Assembly (NCBI RefSeq): GCF_005217525.1
Contig: NZ_PNXQ01000016.1
Span: 381,948 to 431,851 of the forward strand
Direction: 5' to 3'
Origin: Paenibacillus terrae
Lineage (GTDB): Bacteria; Bacillota; Bacilli; Paenibacillales; Paenibacillaceae
DNA: 49,904 nucleotides
The notes below the pieces were generated by a model. That model ran no database searches. It saw nothing but the letters and a program-made list of their open reading frames with translations, and had not been told where the DNA came from. Below are positions 35,488-44,897 of the stretch, piece after piece. Made by a program: the position numbers and the translations under genes. How positions within the stretch are numbered: the stretch's first letter is position 1; the number at the start of each line of letters is the position of its first letter.

Positions 35488-36369
35488 TTACTTATACCAA
35501 AGATCTTTTATTTCAAGCTCCTGCAAACTGCTCAAAAACGATTTTGAGTTATCAACATAAAGCTCGGTATCGATATAGTACAGTTTTTTATCATGCAAAC
35601 ATTGATCAATATAATCTGCATTCAATATACTTTTATCCTCTACATTGGCGGCAAATGCCTGTAGCTTGGGAAGCGCGGTTTTCTGATATTCAAGCCACGA
35701 ATGATGGAATCCTGCTGGTTCTTCCAGACAATAGATGTCTTGGTACAGTGCTTCAGCAATCCCCTTCTTCCTGAGATAGTCAGATGAGAATGGCATACTT
35801 TTAAAATACCGGCCTGTCATGGCAAATACGCGATAGCTCCAATGAGGAGCGCCATGATTGGATTGGCAAAAAAGATTCAGAAAGAATACAGAGTAGTGCA
35901 TTTTTATCGTAATAATCTCATGCCTCTTCACTTCTGAAACCAAACGATCCGCCATTCGGCTATCAATGATCTCATCGAAATCAGCTAAAATGATTATATC
36001 ATCGTCCTCAACCTTATCCCGCAAAATAGAGGCACTTTGGTTTCGTTGGCAAGCTTCGTTATGAAACGCGCTGTTGTAGCTAAGCAGACGCCAGTACCAG
36101 CGGTCAAAATGATCCGCACCGCAGCTATCCACATTAAAATACAATGATTCCTTCTCTGGTTTGCGAAACAGCTCATCGGCATGAAATGGATGATGAATGA
36201 CTTTGGGGCCAAGAACATCCACATTAAAGTTGAGGGGCTTCTCCAAATAGCTGAACGTCTTGTTGGCTTCGATCACATGCAACTCGTCAATCCAGCGGGC
36301 GTTTTCTTTTATTTTGATATCAGCAATCCGGTTTTCATTAAAAAAAGGGCAAAATTCGTATATTTTCAT
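35488..36369 (-). CDS. Family 17 glycosyltransferase (GT17-like)
   Basis: 293 aa, cytoplasmic, no signal. KIYEFCPFFNENRIADIKI opens the fold; ACQRNQSASILRDKVEDDDI then IILADFDEIIDSRMADRLV contain the acidic nucleotide-sugar motif of GT17, a family known for beta-1,4-N-acetylglucosamine transfer. HHSWLEYQK lies near the end. The ATG overlaps the stop of the 2843-aa NRPS gene (ATGA) with AAAGGAGG inside it, so the two are translationally coupled. A longer frame to 36426 is rejected. It probably decorates the peptide product with a sugar, but an unrelated acceptor cannot be excluded. Confidence 0.82.
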   Translation of the reverse strand: MKIYEFCPFFNENRIADIKIKENARWIDELHVIEANKTFSYLEKPLNFNVDVLGPKVIHHPFHADELFRKPEKESLYFNVDSCGADHFDRWYWRLLSYNSAFHNEACQRNQSASILRDKVEDDDIIILADFDEIIDSRMADRLVSEVKRHEIITIKMHYSVFFLNLFCQSNHGAPHWSYRVFAMTGRYFKSMPFSSDYLRKKGIAEALYQDIYCLEEPAGFHHSWLEYQKTALPKLQAFAANVEDKSILNADYIDQCLHDKKLYYIDTELYVDNSKSFLSSLQELEIKDLWYK

Positions 36370-39300
36370 AGCAGGAAGCCTCCTTTCACTATCATAGTAT
36401 TTGGACGAACACCGATGCTTTGGCACAGATAGCCGGATATTAAGCGTACAAATTCAGTAATCGTTCGGTCTTCATAATGGAGTGAACTGGAATAACAGGT
36501 TAAACTTAACCGATCATGTTTAAGGCTTGCCGTCATATTTAGCTTGTAAGCGGAGGGGTTGTCCGCTGCGTTCGTATTTCCGTAAGGAAGGGCCAAAGGC
36601 TCGTACAAATCATCAGCCAGCCCGTTCATTTCCTCGGATTGATAATGAAAAAGCATGTGTGTTCCGTCTTTTAGCGGCTCTGTATGAGAACCCATATCCT
36701 GTATCAAATATTGTAAAATAAAGTAATCCAGTCCTTCAGATGGAATATGCTGCAATGTGCGCTTGACATGCTCCAGTACAGCCTCCCCATTTTTAGATAA
36801 CCCCTCTTCCGGGATCTGAATTCGAATGGGATAAGCTCCGGCAAAAAAACCGATCGTACGATCAATTACAATCCCAGGCAAAAAGGACTCACGCTGATAA
36901 GACATCACATGGAGCAGCAAATCCGATTGCCTTTTCAATTGGTAACAAGCCTGCGACAATGCCGTAAGTATCAAGCTCAGCGGTGTAGTATGCTGCTTGA
37001 CAGCCAACGCTTTTAAAAGGCGAATATGTTCCTCTCCTTCAAGCAAATCTTGTGTTATGGTTGTCATATGACGGTGGAGAGGTCGTGTCTCCGATTCCGT
37101 GTCAACCTGTAAAGACTTGCCGCCTTCCACAACCTTGGCCCAGAAGGCTGAAGCGTCAGGAGAAAGGTCCTTTGCCGCATATTGTGTCAACCCCATGCAC
37201 CAATCCCGATAGCTGCTTTCTTCCTCCCTATGCAGGAGCCAATCACTCCCCTTTTCCAGTAAGAGAAGATGCCTCAAGTCTTCCAAAAAAATGTTTATGG
37301 ATATCCCGTCAAAAATTAAATGATGAAACAGGAGTAATACCACCTGCCGTCTCTCTCCGCGATAATGGTCAAACAGCACGACTTTCCATAAAGGTCCAGC
37401 CCCGATGTCAAATCCATGCTGAGCATTCGAGCAGTATTCCGAAATGCAGGCGTCATGTGAGCCTGGGACCGCTTGCAAATCTACATAAGAAACAACCTGC
37501 TCCACACTCATGGTCTGCTCATATTGATACCATTCATTATGATCCAGCTGAGCAAATGACAAGCGTAGGGCCGCATGTTTGTTCCATAGTGCCTCCAGCG
37601 ACGAGTCCAGCAATTGTCTGGGGATGTATTTCTTGAGCAGAGCCAGGTAAGGTACATTAAACATGTTGCGATTCAGCAGATCTCTTTGAAAAAAACGTTT
37701 TTGTACAGCAGACAGTGGAAATCCGTCATTCGGGTACACCTTTTTTATCGTCTGAATATATGGGATATGCCTATCCGAACAAAGGGCAGTTACAGTTTCC
37801 GTCCTGGCTTTGCTCAATGCAAGGGCCAAACGTTCGATGGTCTGTTCACGAAATATTTGGTTGACTGTAACCGGATATCCGCTTTTTTGCAGCATGCTGG
37901 CTATACGCAGCGCATGAAGCGAATGCCCTCCCAACGTGTGAAAATCTTCATTCTTACGGATAGTCTCAAGTTGCAGAACCTCGCTCCAAATCTCTTCAAT
38001 AATTTGTTCCAATTCAGTTTTTGGACTGGAATTTGGTTCTTTATGGCTGTTCTGGCTTTCCGGTAAAGGAAGCTTTTTACGGTCGATTTTCCCATTAGCT
38101 GTTAATGGGAACGACTTCAGCCAAATGTAACGGAAGGGTAGCATATAAGCCGGAAGCACCTCAGCCATAAACGTATGAAGCTCTCCCTCCCGCTCCTCCT
38201 CTTCCGCTGTATAGTAAGCGATCAGCCGTAATTCACCGTGAAGCTCGCGGGCAGCAACCAGACATTCTTTCACGACAGGATAGCGGCCAAGCCTGAACTC
38301 GACTTCGCCAGGTTCGATTCGATAGCCGCGAAGCTTCACCTGATCGTCAACCCGTCCAATATATTCGATATTACCGTCCGGTAGCCATTTCGCCCGATCT
38401 CCTGTACGATAAAGAACCCGATTTCCTCCTCTTGCACGATCTTTGGCAGAAGTATAAGAATTCGGAATAAAAGCATACTGTGTCATTTGGTTTTGCAGCC
38501 AATAGCCCCTCGCAACCCCGTCTCCTCCTACATATAGTTCCCCGACCGCCCCGATAGGCTGAATACGACCCTGTTTGTCCAGGATATAACAAGTTGAATT
38601 ATTAATCGGCTTGCCAATGGGGATATCTTGCTCAAAAGTCTCTTTGATCCGATAGCTCGTTGAAAACGTGGTGTTCTCCGTTGGGCCATATACATTAAGA
38701 ATCGAAAGCTCTGAATAGGCCAGCCGGATACGGTTTATATGCTTAGTCGATAAAACTTCCCCGCCCACGACCAACCATTTAAGTTCAGCAAACATCTTTT
38801 CATTTTCTTCAATCCATTGATTGCACAATGCGGAACTTAGCCATAGTGTATTAATTTTCCACTCCTTCATTCGATGCTCCAGCAGTTGGATATTGAGAAG
38901 ATCATCTTTTGAAACTACAAACAGACGACCTCCATTTAGCAATGTTCCCCAAATTTCAAACGTGGAAGCGTCAAAAACAGGCGAACCTGTATAAAGCAAC
39001 CTGATGTCAGAGGAAAACGGGATATAGCTGGTGTTTTTAACCAAGCGGATGACATTGCGATGTTCTACCATCACGCCTTTCGGTTTTCCCGTTGAGCCGG
39101 ATGTATACAGTAGGTAAGCAAGGTCATTAGGAGCAATTATAGGCTCCTTCTCTTCTTGCGGTACAACTCCAGTCTGTTCAAAACGCTCTATATCAATCAG
39201 TTTTAAATGGATTCCATTACAGGCTTTCGAGATACCTTCCGCTCCTTTATGTGAGGTGATGATGGTGTCCAGCTTGGCGTCCTCGATCAATTCACGTGTT

Positions 39301-42300
39301 CTTTCTGCCGGAAAATCGGGGTCTATCGGCACATAAGCACATCCCGCTTTCATAATCGCCAGAATGGAGACAATGAACTCGATGGATCGCGGCAAATAAA
39401 CCCCGATCAACTTCCCATGACTGTCGGTATCATCTACTAGCAAATGGGCAATCTGCCGGGACATTTGGTTCATGGTGCGGTAAGTTATAATCTTGTTGCT
39501 TGCAATTACCGCCGGCTGTGAAGGGCGCAGCCTCGCTTGCTCCTGAAACAAGTCAACAATCGAACGATTTCTGGGATAGTCTGTATACGTATCGTTCCAG
39601 TCGTAGACGACTTGATCATATTCGTCCTTGCTTATAAAACACACGTCTCCGACGGAGTGACTCGGATGTTCCAGCACATAGTGCAATGTATTTAGCAGAT
39701 GCTCAGCTAGGCGACAAACCGTTGCTTGCTTCAAGCGATCCGCATCGTAAATAAATTTGACAGTGATCTGTTCCCCGTCATTGGCAATGGTGATAGTCAT
39801 CGGGTAATTGGTTTTCTCCCGTTCCTCCATAGCTGACATCTCCAACCCATGTTCAGGCTGACGGTAGTCGTTCATATAATTCTCGAAGGCCACGATGCTG
39901 TAAAACATGGCATGACCATGAATAGCACTCCACCTCTTCAGTTCGTTCAGGCTCACATAGCAGTAGTCATTCAATTTCTGAATCGTCTGGTGCAGGTGCT
40001 TAACATATTCTGTGATGGTTTGCTCCACATTCCAGTGCATCACCAAGGGCAACGTATTAATCAGCATACCTGTAATGCGATCCCCTTTTGCAAGATCCGA
40101 TCCTCTCCCGGAAACGACCATGCCGAATACGGTTGTATCTGCATCATGATAGACCTGTAGCACTTTCCCCCATGCAAACTGCACCAAGGTATTGAGCGAA
40201 ACCTGTGTTTGCTGTACAAAGGTGGCAATACGTTTGGTTAGACTCGAATCCATGTGAAGAGTCTGGATCTGCTGGTTCTTAATCGGTTGATGTACATCGG
40301 GAATCGCACTTCCCTTCTCGATTGGCAGCAGGGTCGGCTCCGTTACTTCCGCCAAATAAGCCTTCCAGAATAACTCGGCCTCTGTGCGATCCTTATCATT
40401 CAGCCAATGAATATACGCTTCAAAAGAGCGGGACAAGCTGCGCTGTGGCATTCTGTTTTGCAATCTACAGGCATAAAGTTCATGAACCCGGTTTAGCAGC
40501 AGCGGCAGGCTCCAACCGTCCAGCAAAATATGGTGATAGCTCCAGAGCATCGTCCATTCTTCCGGTGCAGTCTGAATCAGTGTGATGCGGTACGCAGGCC
40601 GGCTCAGATCAAAACGACGATTGCGATCCATCTCCATCCACTGTTCAATACATTCCTGCTGCCGCTTGGGTTGCTCTGCTCCAACATCCAGGAATGTCCA
40701 GTCCCATTCTGCTGTTTGGATAATGCATTGTACGGGCTTATCCAGCGTGTCCCAAATGAAACATGTCCGCAAGCAATCATTTTCGGCAATGACACTGTCC
40801 CAGGCTTCCCGATACTGGTTTACCTCCAGCCTCCCACGATATTTCCAATTAACCTGCACAAAGTATTGATCGGAAGCAGGGTACTCTAAATAATGAAACA
40901 ACAGCCCTTCCTGCAAAGGACTTAAATACATCATTTTATTCAGACCATATTGCATAGAATAGGTCTTTACAATCTGATCCAGCGAATGCTGCTCCAGTGA
41001 CACTGATGGAAAATCACTTGGTGTAAACTCTTCATAACTAACCTGGCTGCAATGCTCAATGATAGAAAGTAAACGTGATATGAAAGTATTTATGAACTGA
41101 GTAATGGTCGTTTCTTCATAGTGACGTTTGCTATATTTCATGAATAAATGCAGTTGTCCATGAACGATGGAACAGTTAAGTTCCAACAGGCTTGTTCCAT
41201 GATTAAGCGGCGAGCTATGGTCCTGTGCTGCTTCACGTGTAAAACCTATCCACTGCTCTAGCCCGCTCGTATTTGTCTGATCGAATTGACCCAAATAATT
41301 GAATAGAGCCTGTGGCTCGGAAGCTGTTAGCTCGGAACGGACTTCTTCGTTCGGATGACAATATCTCAAAGCACCGTATGACATGCCGCGATGAGGAATA
41401 GAACGCAGCTGTTCTTTGACTGATTTAATCGTCGCCCCCAAGCTGCAATTGTCCTTGATCCGAATGCACACCGGAAACATTGAGGTAAACCAGCCGACGG
41501 TTCTTGTCAGATCCATATCGGCTACAAAATGCTCACGTCCATGACCCTCTAACCGAAACGCGATCGTCTTCTGCCCAGACCAAGCGGAGAGCGCCAGCGA
41601 CCAGGCCGTAAGCAGCAGATCATTGATCTCGGTATGATATGCCTGTGAGCAATGGTACAAGAGTAGCTGCGTATCGTTGGGAGTAAGCATTGTAACCAAT
41701 TCCGAAGATTCACTGCTCATTTTATGATCCGCGCAATGGTCTACCGGCAGCACAAATGCTGCATTTTGGAGATGTACTTTTTTCCAGTAATCTATATGAC
41801 TTAGAGTATTCTGGTGTTTGGAATAATCCATCCATGCATAGTGCCACCTTTTGTATGGATTTAAAACAGGAGGCAGCTCTGAGCCATGATACAATTGATC
41901 CAATTCCTGAACCAATATTCTCCAGGACACGCCATCAATAACCAAATGATGAATCGTCATAAACAAGCGGACTTGACCGTCAGGGTGACCCTGGATTACG
42001 CCTGCATAAATCATCTGGCCTGTCGCGTAATTCAATTGTCTGTTCCATGTATCACATATGCTTGAAATTTCAGATTCGGGATCAGCAATGTGCTGAATGG
42101 TGTGACTGGCAAGTTGAATGGTGGTATCTGTTCGGTAGCGCTGCGCATATCCATGCTTGTCAGCTACAATCTCCATTGAAAGCTCTGGATGGAGTCGGAT
42201 CAATTGTCTGATGGCCGTTTCCAGCTTTACGGGATCACAATCACGGAGTAGAAACAACTGGGATTGATTGAAATAATGCGGTTCTTTGAACTGCTGCTCG

Positions 42301-44897
42301 AAAAACCAGTGCTGGATCGGCGTCAGACCAAATTCGCCTGTCAAATCAACCATACTATCTTCCTTCTTCTCACGTTCTGTCCAAGTAACCACAGCAGCTA
42401 ATTCCTTGATAGTTGGATGCTCTGCAACTTGTCTTGGAGTCAGCATCATACCGTGATCTCTGGCCATAGAGACGACCTGAATGGCAAGGATTGAATCTCC
42501 CCCGGCCGCGTAAAAATGATCGTTTACACCGATATCTCCTCTTTTTAAAATTTGTCGCCAAATGCAAAGCAGTCGCTTTTCGAAACTGCCCTCCCCTGCT
42601 TCCGCAGCATTCTCAGCAGGGACAAATAATGTGGTCGGATCAGGAAGAGCTTGACGATCAACTTTCCCGTTTGTATTTACGGGGATTGAATCCAACTGAC
42701 AGAAATAAGCAGGAACCATATAAGCAGGTAAAATAGAGCCTGCATACTGGGCCAATTCAGCCTCAGTCAGCCTTTTTAAGGCAGTATAGTAAGCCACTAG
42801 TTTATGGAAGGACTCGTCCTTCCAGGCTCGAACGACACATTGACGGATGTCAGGGTGCTGGCGAAGCTGATGCTCTATTTCACCCAGTTCGATACGGTAG
42901 CCTCTGATTTTAATCTGTTCATCACTACGGCCGATAAATACCAGTTCACCCTCTGGCGTCCATTTCACGACATCCCCGGTTCGATATAACCGCTCTCGCT
43001 GTGGATACTCATTTCCGATGCTCATCTCTTTGTGAACAAAACGCTCCTGGGTCAGCTCCTCACGATTCAGGTATCCTCTGGCAAGCCCTATGCCGCCCAC
43101 CCATAATTCACCGGGAACACCGACCGGCACAGAATTACCAAATGGATTGAATACAAACAATCGTTTGTTATAGGCGGGTTTGCCAATCGTGATTGCTGCC
43201 TCTGGCTTGCATACCGCGGTGGAACATAAAATCGTCACTTCGGTCGGTCCGTAAGCATTCACAAACAGTCGTCCTCTTCCCCAATAATTCACAATATCAG
43301 GAGTACAGGGTTCTCCAGCGGATACGATTGTGTGCAGTTCAGACAGTTCTCTTGGTTTCATGGTTCGCAGCACAGACGGCGTCAGCATGGCAATATGGAT
43401 ATTTTTCTCTTCGAGTACATCTGAAATATCCGCATAAGGAGGCAGCTCCTCATTCGACAGCACAACAAGTGTCCCGCCTACTGTTAATGTTCCGATCCAT
43501 TCGTAGACCGAAGCGTCGAAACTGATGGAAGCGAATTGCATAACTCTGGAGACAGGGGTAATACGAAACTTTTCAATAAGGTAAGGAGTTAACGCAACCA
43601 GTCCGGCGTGCTCAATAAGCGTCCCCTTCGGATTTCCAGTGGAGCCGGATGTGTAAATGACATAGGCCAGGTCGTTCTGTTTAACCTGAATATTCAAATT
43701 CTCGTCGGGATGATCGTACTGCTGCACTAAGCATTCATCTACACAGATAACCGAATGCGCTTTCATTCTCATTTGATTCATAGATGGATTTAGCTTGTTT
43801 ACCAGATGGCTGTGCGTGATAATCATTTTGGCCTGCGCATCTTCTAAAATAAATCGAACCCGTTCTCCAGGGTATTGGGGATCGACCGGAAGATAAGCGG
43901 CCCCTGCCTTCATAACTCCTAGTATTGCCGGGATTACATCTGCGCTTCTGTCCATAAAGATGGCAATCAGCGTGCCGGGTTGTAAAACGCCCTCCTCTCC
44001 TGTGGAAACCGATTCTAAAATCACGCGGCCGATTTGATTAGCCCGCTGATTTAACTGCGAATAGGTCAGCTTCTGCCCTTCAAACTCCAATGCGATTGCA
44101 TCGGGAGTTCTGGCAGCCTGCTCTTCAATCAGTTGAACCACGGTTTTATCCAAAGGATAGGCTTGTTCCGTATCATTCCATTGTTGTATCTGCTCGTATT
44201 CTTTCGTTGTCAGTATGGGGTGAAGGAGTACCGCTTTCTCCGGAAGATGGAGTGCATTGGCCAGTAGTATCTGAAAGTGGCCTGCGAGATTAGCGATCTG
44301 CTTTTTACCAAAATACCTGCTATCATACTGTATTGCGCACTCTAATCTTTCCGAACCATAACGGTAGCAGAGCGCAATCTCAGGCTGATTTATACCGCTT
44401 AGAGAAGCTAGTGCTTTTGTGCTCAAACTTGAATGCGAGAGTTCACCACAAGTCTCTACGATGCCCACATTAAAAAAATCCTCATCTTTTTCAGATAGGT
44501 AATCCACTTTCATGTGCTGCGAAAAATCCTCACTCCACTTACTGCTGCTATCTCTATCCCATTTTCCCTTTATTTTTTTCATCAAGGAGAGAAGATGATC
44601 TTCCTTCTGAATATGGATAAAAAGCGGATAGTCCTGACGACGTGGTGTTCCCTCATTGTCTGATAACATGGAGTATAAAACAGGTACTGTATATTGATTG
44701 GCGTAATGGGATAAAAGCACGGACCATATGGCTGCGATAAAAGAAGGCATGCCCAACTGATGCTGCTGTACAAACTCCATGATCGGTTTGACCTGTCTTG
44801 TTTCCAAACGAATATGGTAAAGGACTTGAACTTTGTCTTCAGGCTGTCCGGCTTCCCCTTTGTGATGGGAAAATAGAGGCAAGTAAGGTTGGATCAC
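36366..44897 (-). CDS. Nonribosomal peptide synthetase, modules 2-3 (C-lobe/A-T-E-C-A-T-C)
   Basis: 2843 aa. Domains by residue: C-terminal lobe only of a condensation domain (about 20-230, no HHxxxDG); A2 (245-755; IYTSGSTGNPKG); T2 (GGDS, Ser802); epimerase (850-1290; HHLVIDG 983-989, LEGHGRE); C (1320-1755; HHILLDG 1455-1461); A3 (1775-2280); T3 (GGHS, Ser2326); terminal C (2385-2835; HHLIFDG 2525-2531). No thioesterase or reductase. Read against GrsA, the A2 code is DAYMVAAILK (hydrophobic/aromatic, unsure) and A3 is DAFWVGVTFK (near the Val code DAFWIGGTFK). GTG start follows at once after the stop of the upstream NRPS gene, with GGGGAGG in its end. GT17 overlaps its stop. Confidence 0.93.
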   Translation of the reverse strand: MIQPYLPLFSHHKGEAGQPEDKVQVLYHIRLETRQVKPIMEFVQQHQLGMPSFIAAIWSVLLSHYANQYTVPVLYSMLSDNEGTPRRQDYPLFIHIQKEDHLLSLMKKIKGKWDRDSSSKWSEDFSQHMKVDYLSEKDEDFFNVGIVETCGELSHSSLSTKALASLSGINQPEIALCYRYGSERLECAIQYDSRYFGKKQIANLAGHFQILLANALHLPEKAVLLHPILTTKEYEQIQQWNDTEQAYPLDKTVVQLIEEQAARTPDAIALEFEGQKLTYSQLNQRANQIGRVILESVSTGEEGVLQPGTLIAIFMDRSADVIPAILGVMKAGAAYLPVDPQYPGERVRFILEDAQAKMIITHSHLVNKLNPSMNQMRMKAHSVICVDECLVQQYDHPDENLNIQVKQNDLAYVIYTSGSTGNPKGTLIEHAGLVALTPYLIEKFRITPVSRVMQFASISFDASVYEWIGTLTVGGTLVVLSNEELPPYADISDVLEEKNIHIAMLTPSVLRTMKPRELSELHTIVSAGEPCTPDIVNYWGRGRLFVNAYGPTEVTILCSTAVCKPEAAITIGKPAYNKRLFVFNPFGNSVPVGVPGELWVGGIGLARGYLNREELTQERFVHKEMSIGNEYPQRERLYRTGDVVKWTPEGELVFIGRSDEQIKIRGYRIELGEIEHQLRQHPDIRQCVVRAWKDESFHKLVAYYTALKRLTEAELAQYAGSILPAYMVPAYFCQLDSIPVNTNGKVDRQALPDPTTLFVPAENAAEAGEGSFEKRLLCIWRQILKRGDIGVNDHFYAAGGDSILAIQVVSMARDHGMMLTPRQVAEHPTIKELAAVVTWTEREKKEDSMVDLTGEFGLTPIQHWFFEQQFKEPHYFNQSQLFLLRDCDPVKLETAIRQLIRLHPELSMEIVADKHGYAQRYRTDTTIQLASHTIQHIADPESEISSICDTWNRQLNYATGQMIYAGVIQGHPDGQVRLFMTIHHLVIDGVSWRILVQELDQLYHGSELPPVLNPYKRWHYAWMDYSKHQNTLSHIDYWKKVHLQNAAFVLPVDHCADHKMSSESSELVTMLTPNDTQLLLYHCSQAYHTEINDLLLTAWSLALSAWSGQKTIAFRLEGHGREHFVADMDLTRTVGWFTSMFPVCIRIKDNCSLGATIKSVKEQLRSIPHRGMSYGALRYCHPNEEVRSELTASEPQALFNYLGQFDQTNTSGLEQWIGFTREAAQDHSSPLNHGTSLLELNCSIVHGQLHLFMKYSKRHYEETTITQFINTFISRLLSIIEHCSQVSYEEFTPSDFPSVSLEQHSLDQIVKTYSMQYGLNKMMYLSPLQEGLLFHYLEYPASDQYFVQVNWKYRGRLEVNQYREAWDSVIAENDCLRTCFIWDTLDKPVQCIIQTAEWDWTFLDVGAEQPKRQQECIEQWMEMDRNRRFDLSRPAYRITLIQTAPEEWTMLWSYHHILLDGWSLPLLLNRVHELYACRLQNRMPQRSLSRSFEAYIHWLNDKDRTEAELFWKAYLAEVTEPTLLPIEKGSAIPDVHQPIKNQQIQTLHMDSSLTKRIATFVQQTQVSLNTLVQFAWGKVLQVYHDADTTVFGMVVSGRGSDLAKGDRITGMLINTLPLVMHWNVEQTITEYVKHLHQTIQKLNDYCYVSLNELKRWSAIHGHAMFYSIVAFENYMNDYRQPEHGLEMSAMEEREKTNYPMTITIANDGEQITVKFIYDADRLKQATVCRLAEHLLNTLHYVLEHPSHSVGDVCFISKDEYDQVVYDWNDTYTDYPRNRSIVDLFQEQARLRPSQPAVIASNKIITYRTMNQMSRQIAHLLVDDTDSHGKLIGVYLPRSIEFIVSILAIMKAGCAYVPIDPDFPAERTRELIEDAKLDTIITSHKGAEGISKACNGIHLKLIDIERFEQTGVVPQEEKEPIIAPNDLAYLLYTSGSTGKPKGVMVEHRNVIRLVKNTSYIPFSSDIRLLYTGSPVFDASTFEIWGTLLNGGRLFVVSKDDLLNIQLLEHRMKEWKINTLWLSSALCNQWIEENEKMFAELKWLVVGGEVLSTKHINRIRLAYSELSILNVYGPTENTTFSTSYRIKETFEQDIPIGKPINNSTCYILDKQGRIQPIGAVGELYVGGDGVARGYWLQNQMTQYAFIPNSYTSAKDRARGGNRVLYRTGDRAKWLPDGNIEYIGRVDDQVKLRGYRIEPGEVEFRLGRYPVVKECLVAARELHGELRLIAYYTAEEEEREGELHTFMAEVLPAYMLPFRYIWLKSFPLTANGKIDRKKLPLPESQNSHKEPNSSPKTELEQIIEEIWSEVLQLETIRKNEDFHTLGGHSLHALRIASMLQKSGYPVTVNQIFREQTIERLALALSKARTETVTALCSDRHIPYIQTIKKVYPNDGFPLSAVQKRFFQRDLLNRNMFNVPYLALLKKYIPRQLLDSSLEALWNKHAALRLSFAQLDHNEWYQYEQTMSVEQVVSYVDLQAVPGSHDACISEYCSNAQHGFDIGAGPLWKVVLFDHYRGERRQVVLLLFHHLIFDGISINIFLEDLRHLLLLEKGSDWLLHREEESSYRDWCMGLTQYAAKDLSPDASAFWAKVVEGGKSLQVDTESETRPLHRHMTTITQDLLEGEEHIRLLKALAVKQHTTPLSLILTALSQACYQLKRQSDLLLHVMSYQRESFLPGIVIDRTIGFFAGAYPIRIQIPEEGLSKNGEAVLEHVKRTLQHIPSEGLDYFILQYLIQDMGSHTEPLKDGTHMLFHYQSEEMNGLADDLYEPLALPYGNTNAADNPSAYKLNMTASLKHDRLSLTCYSSSLHYEDRTITEFVRLISGYLCQSIGVRPNTMIVKGGFLL

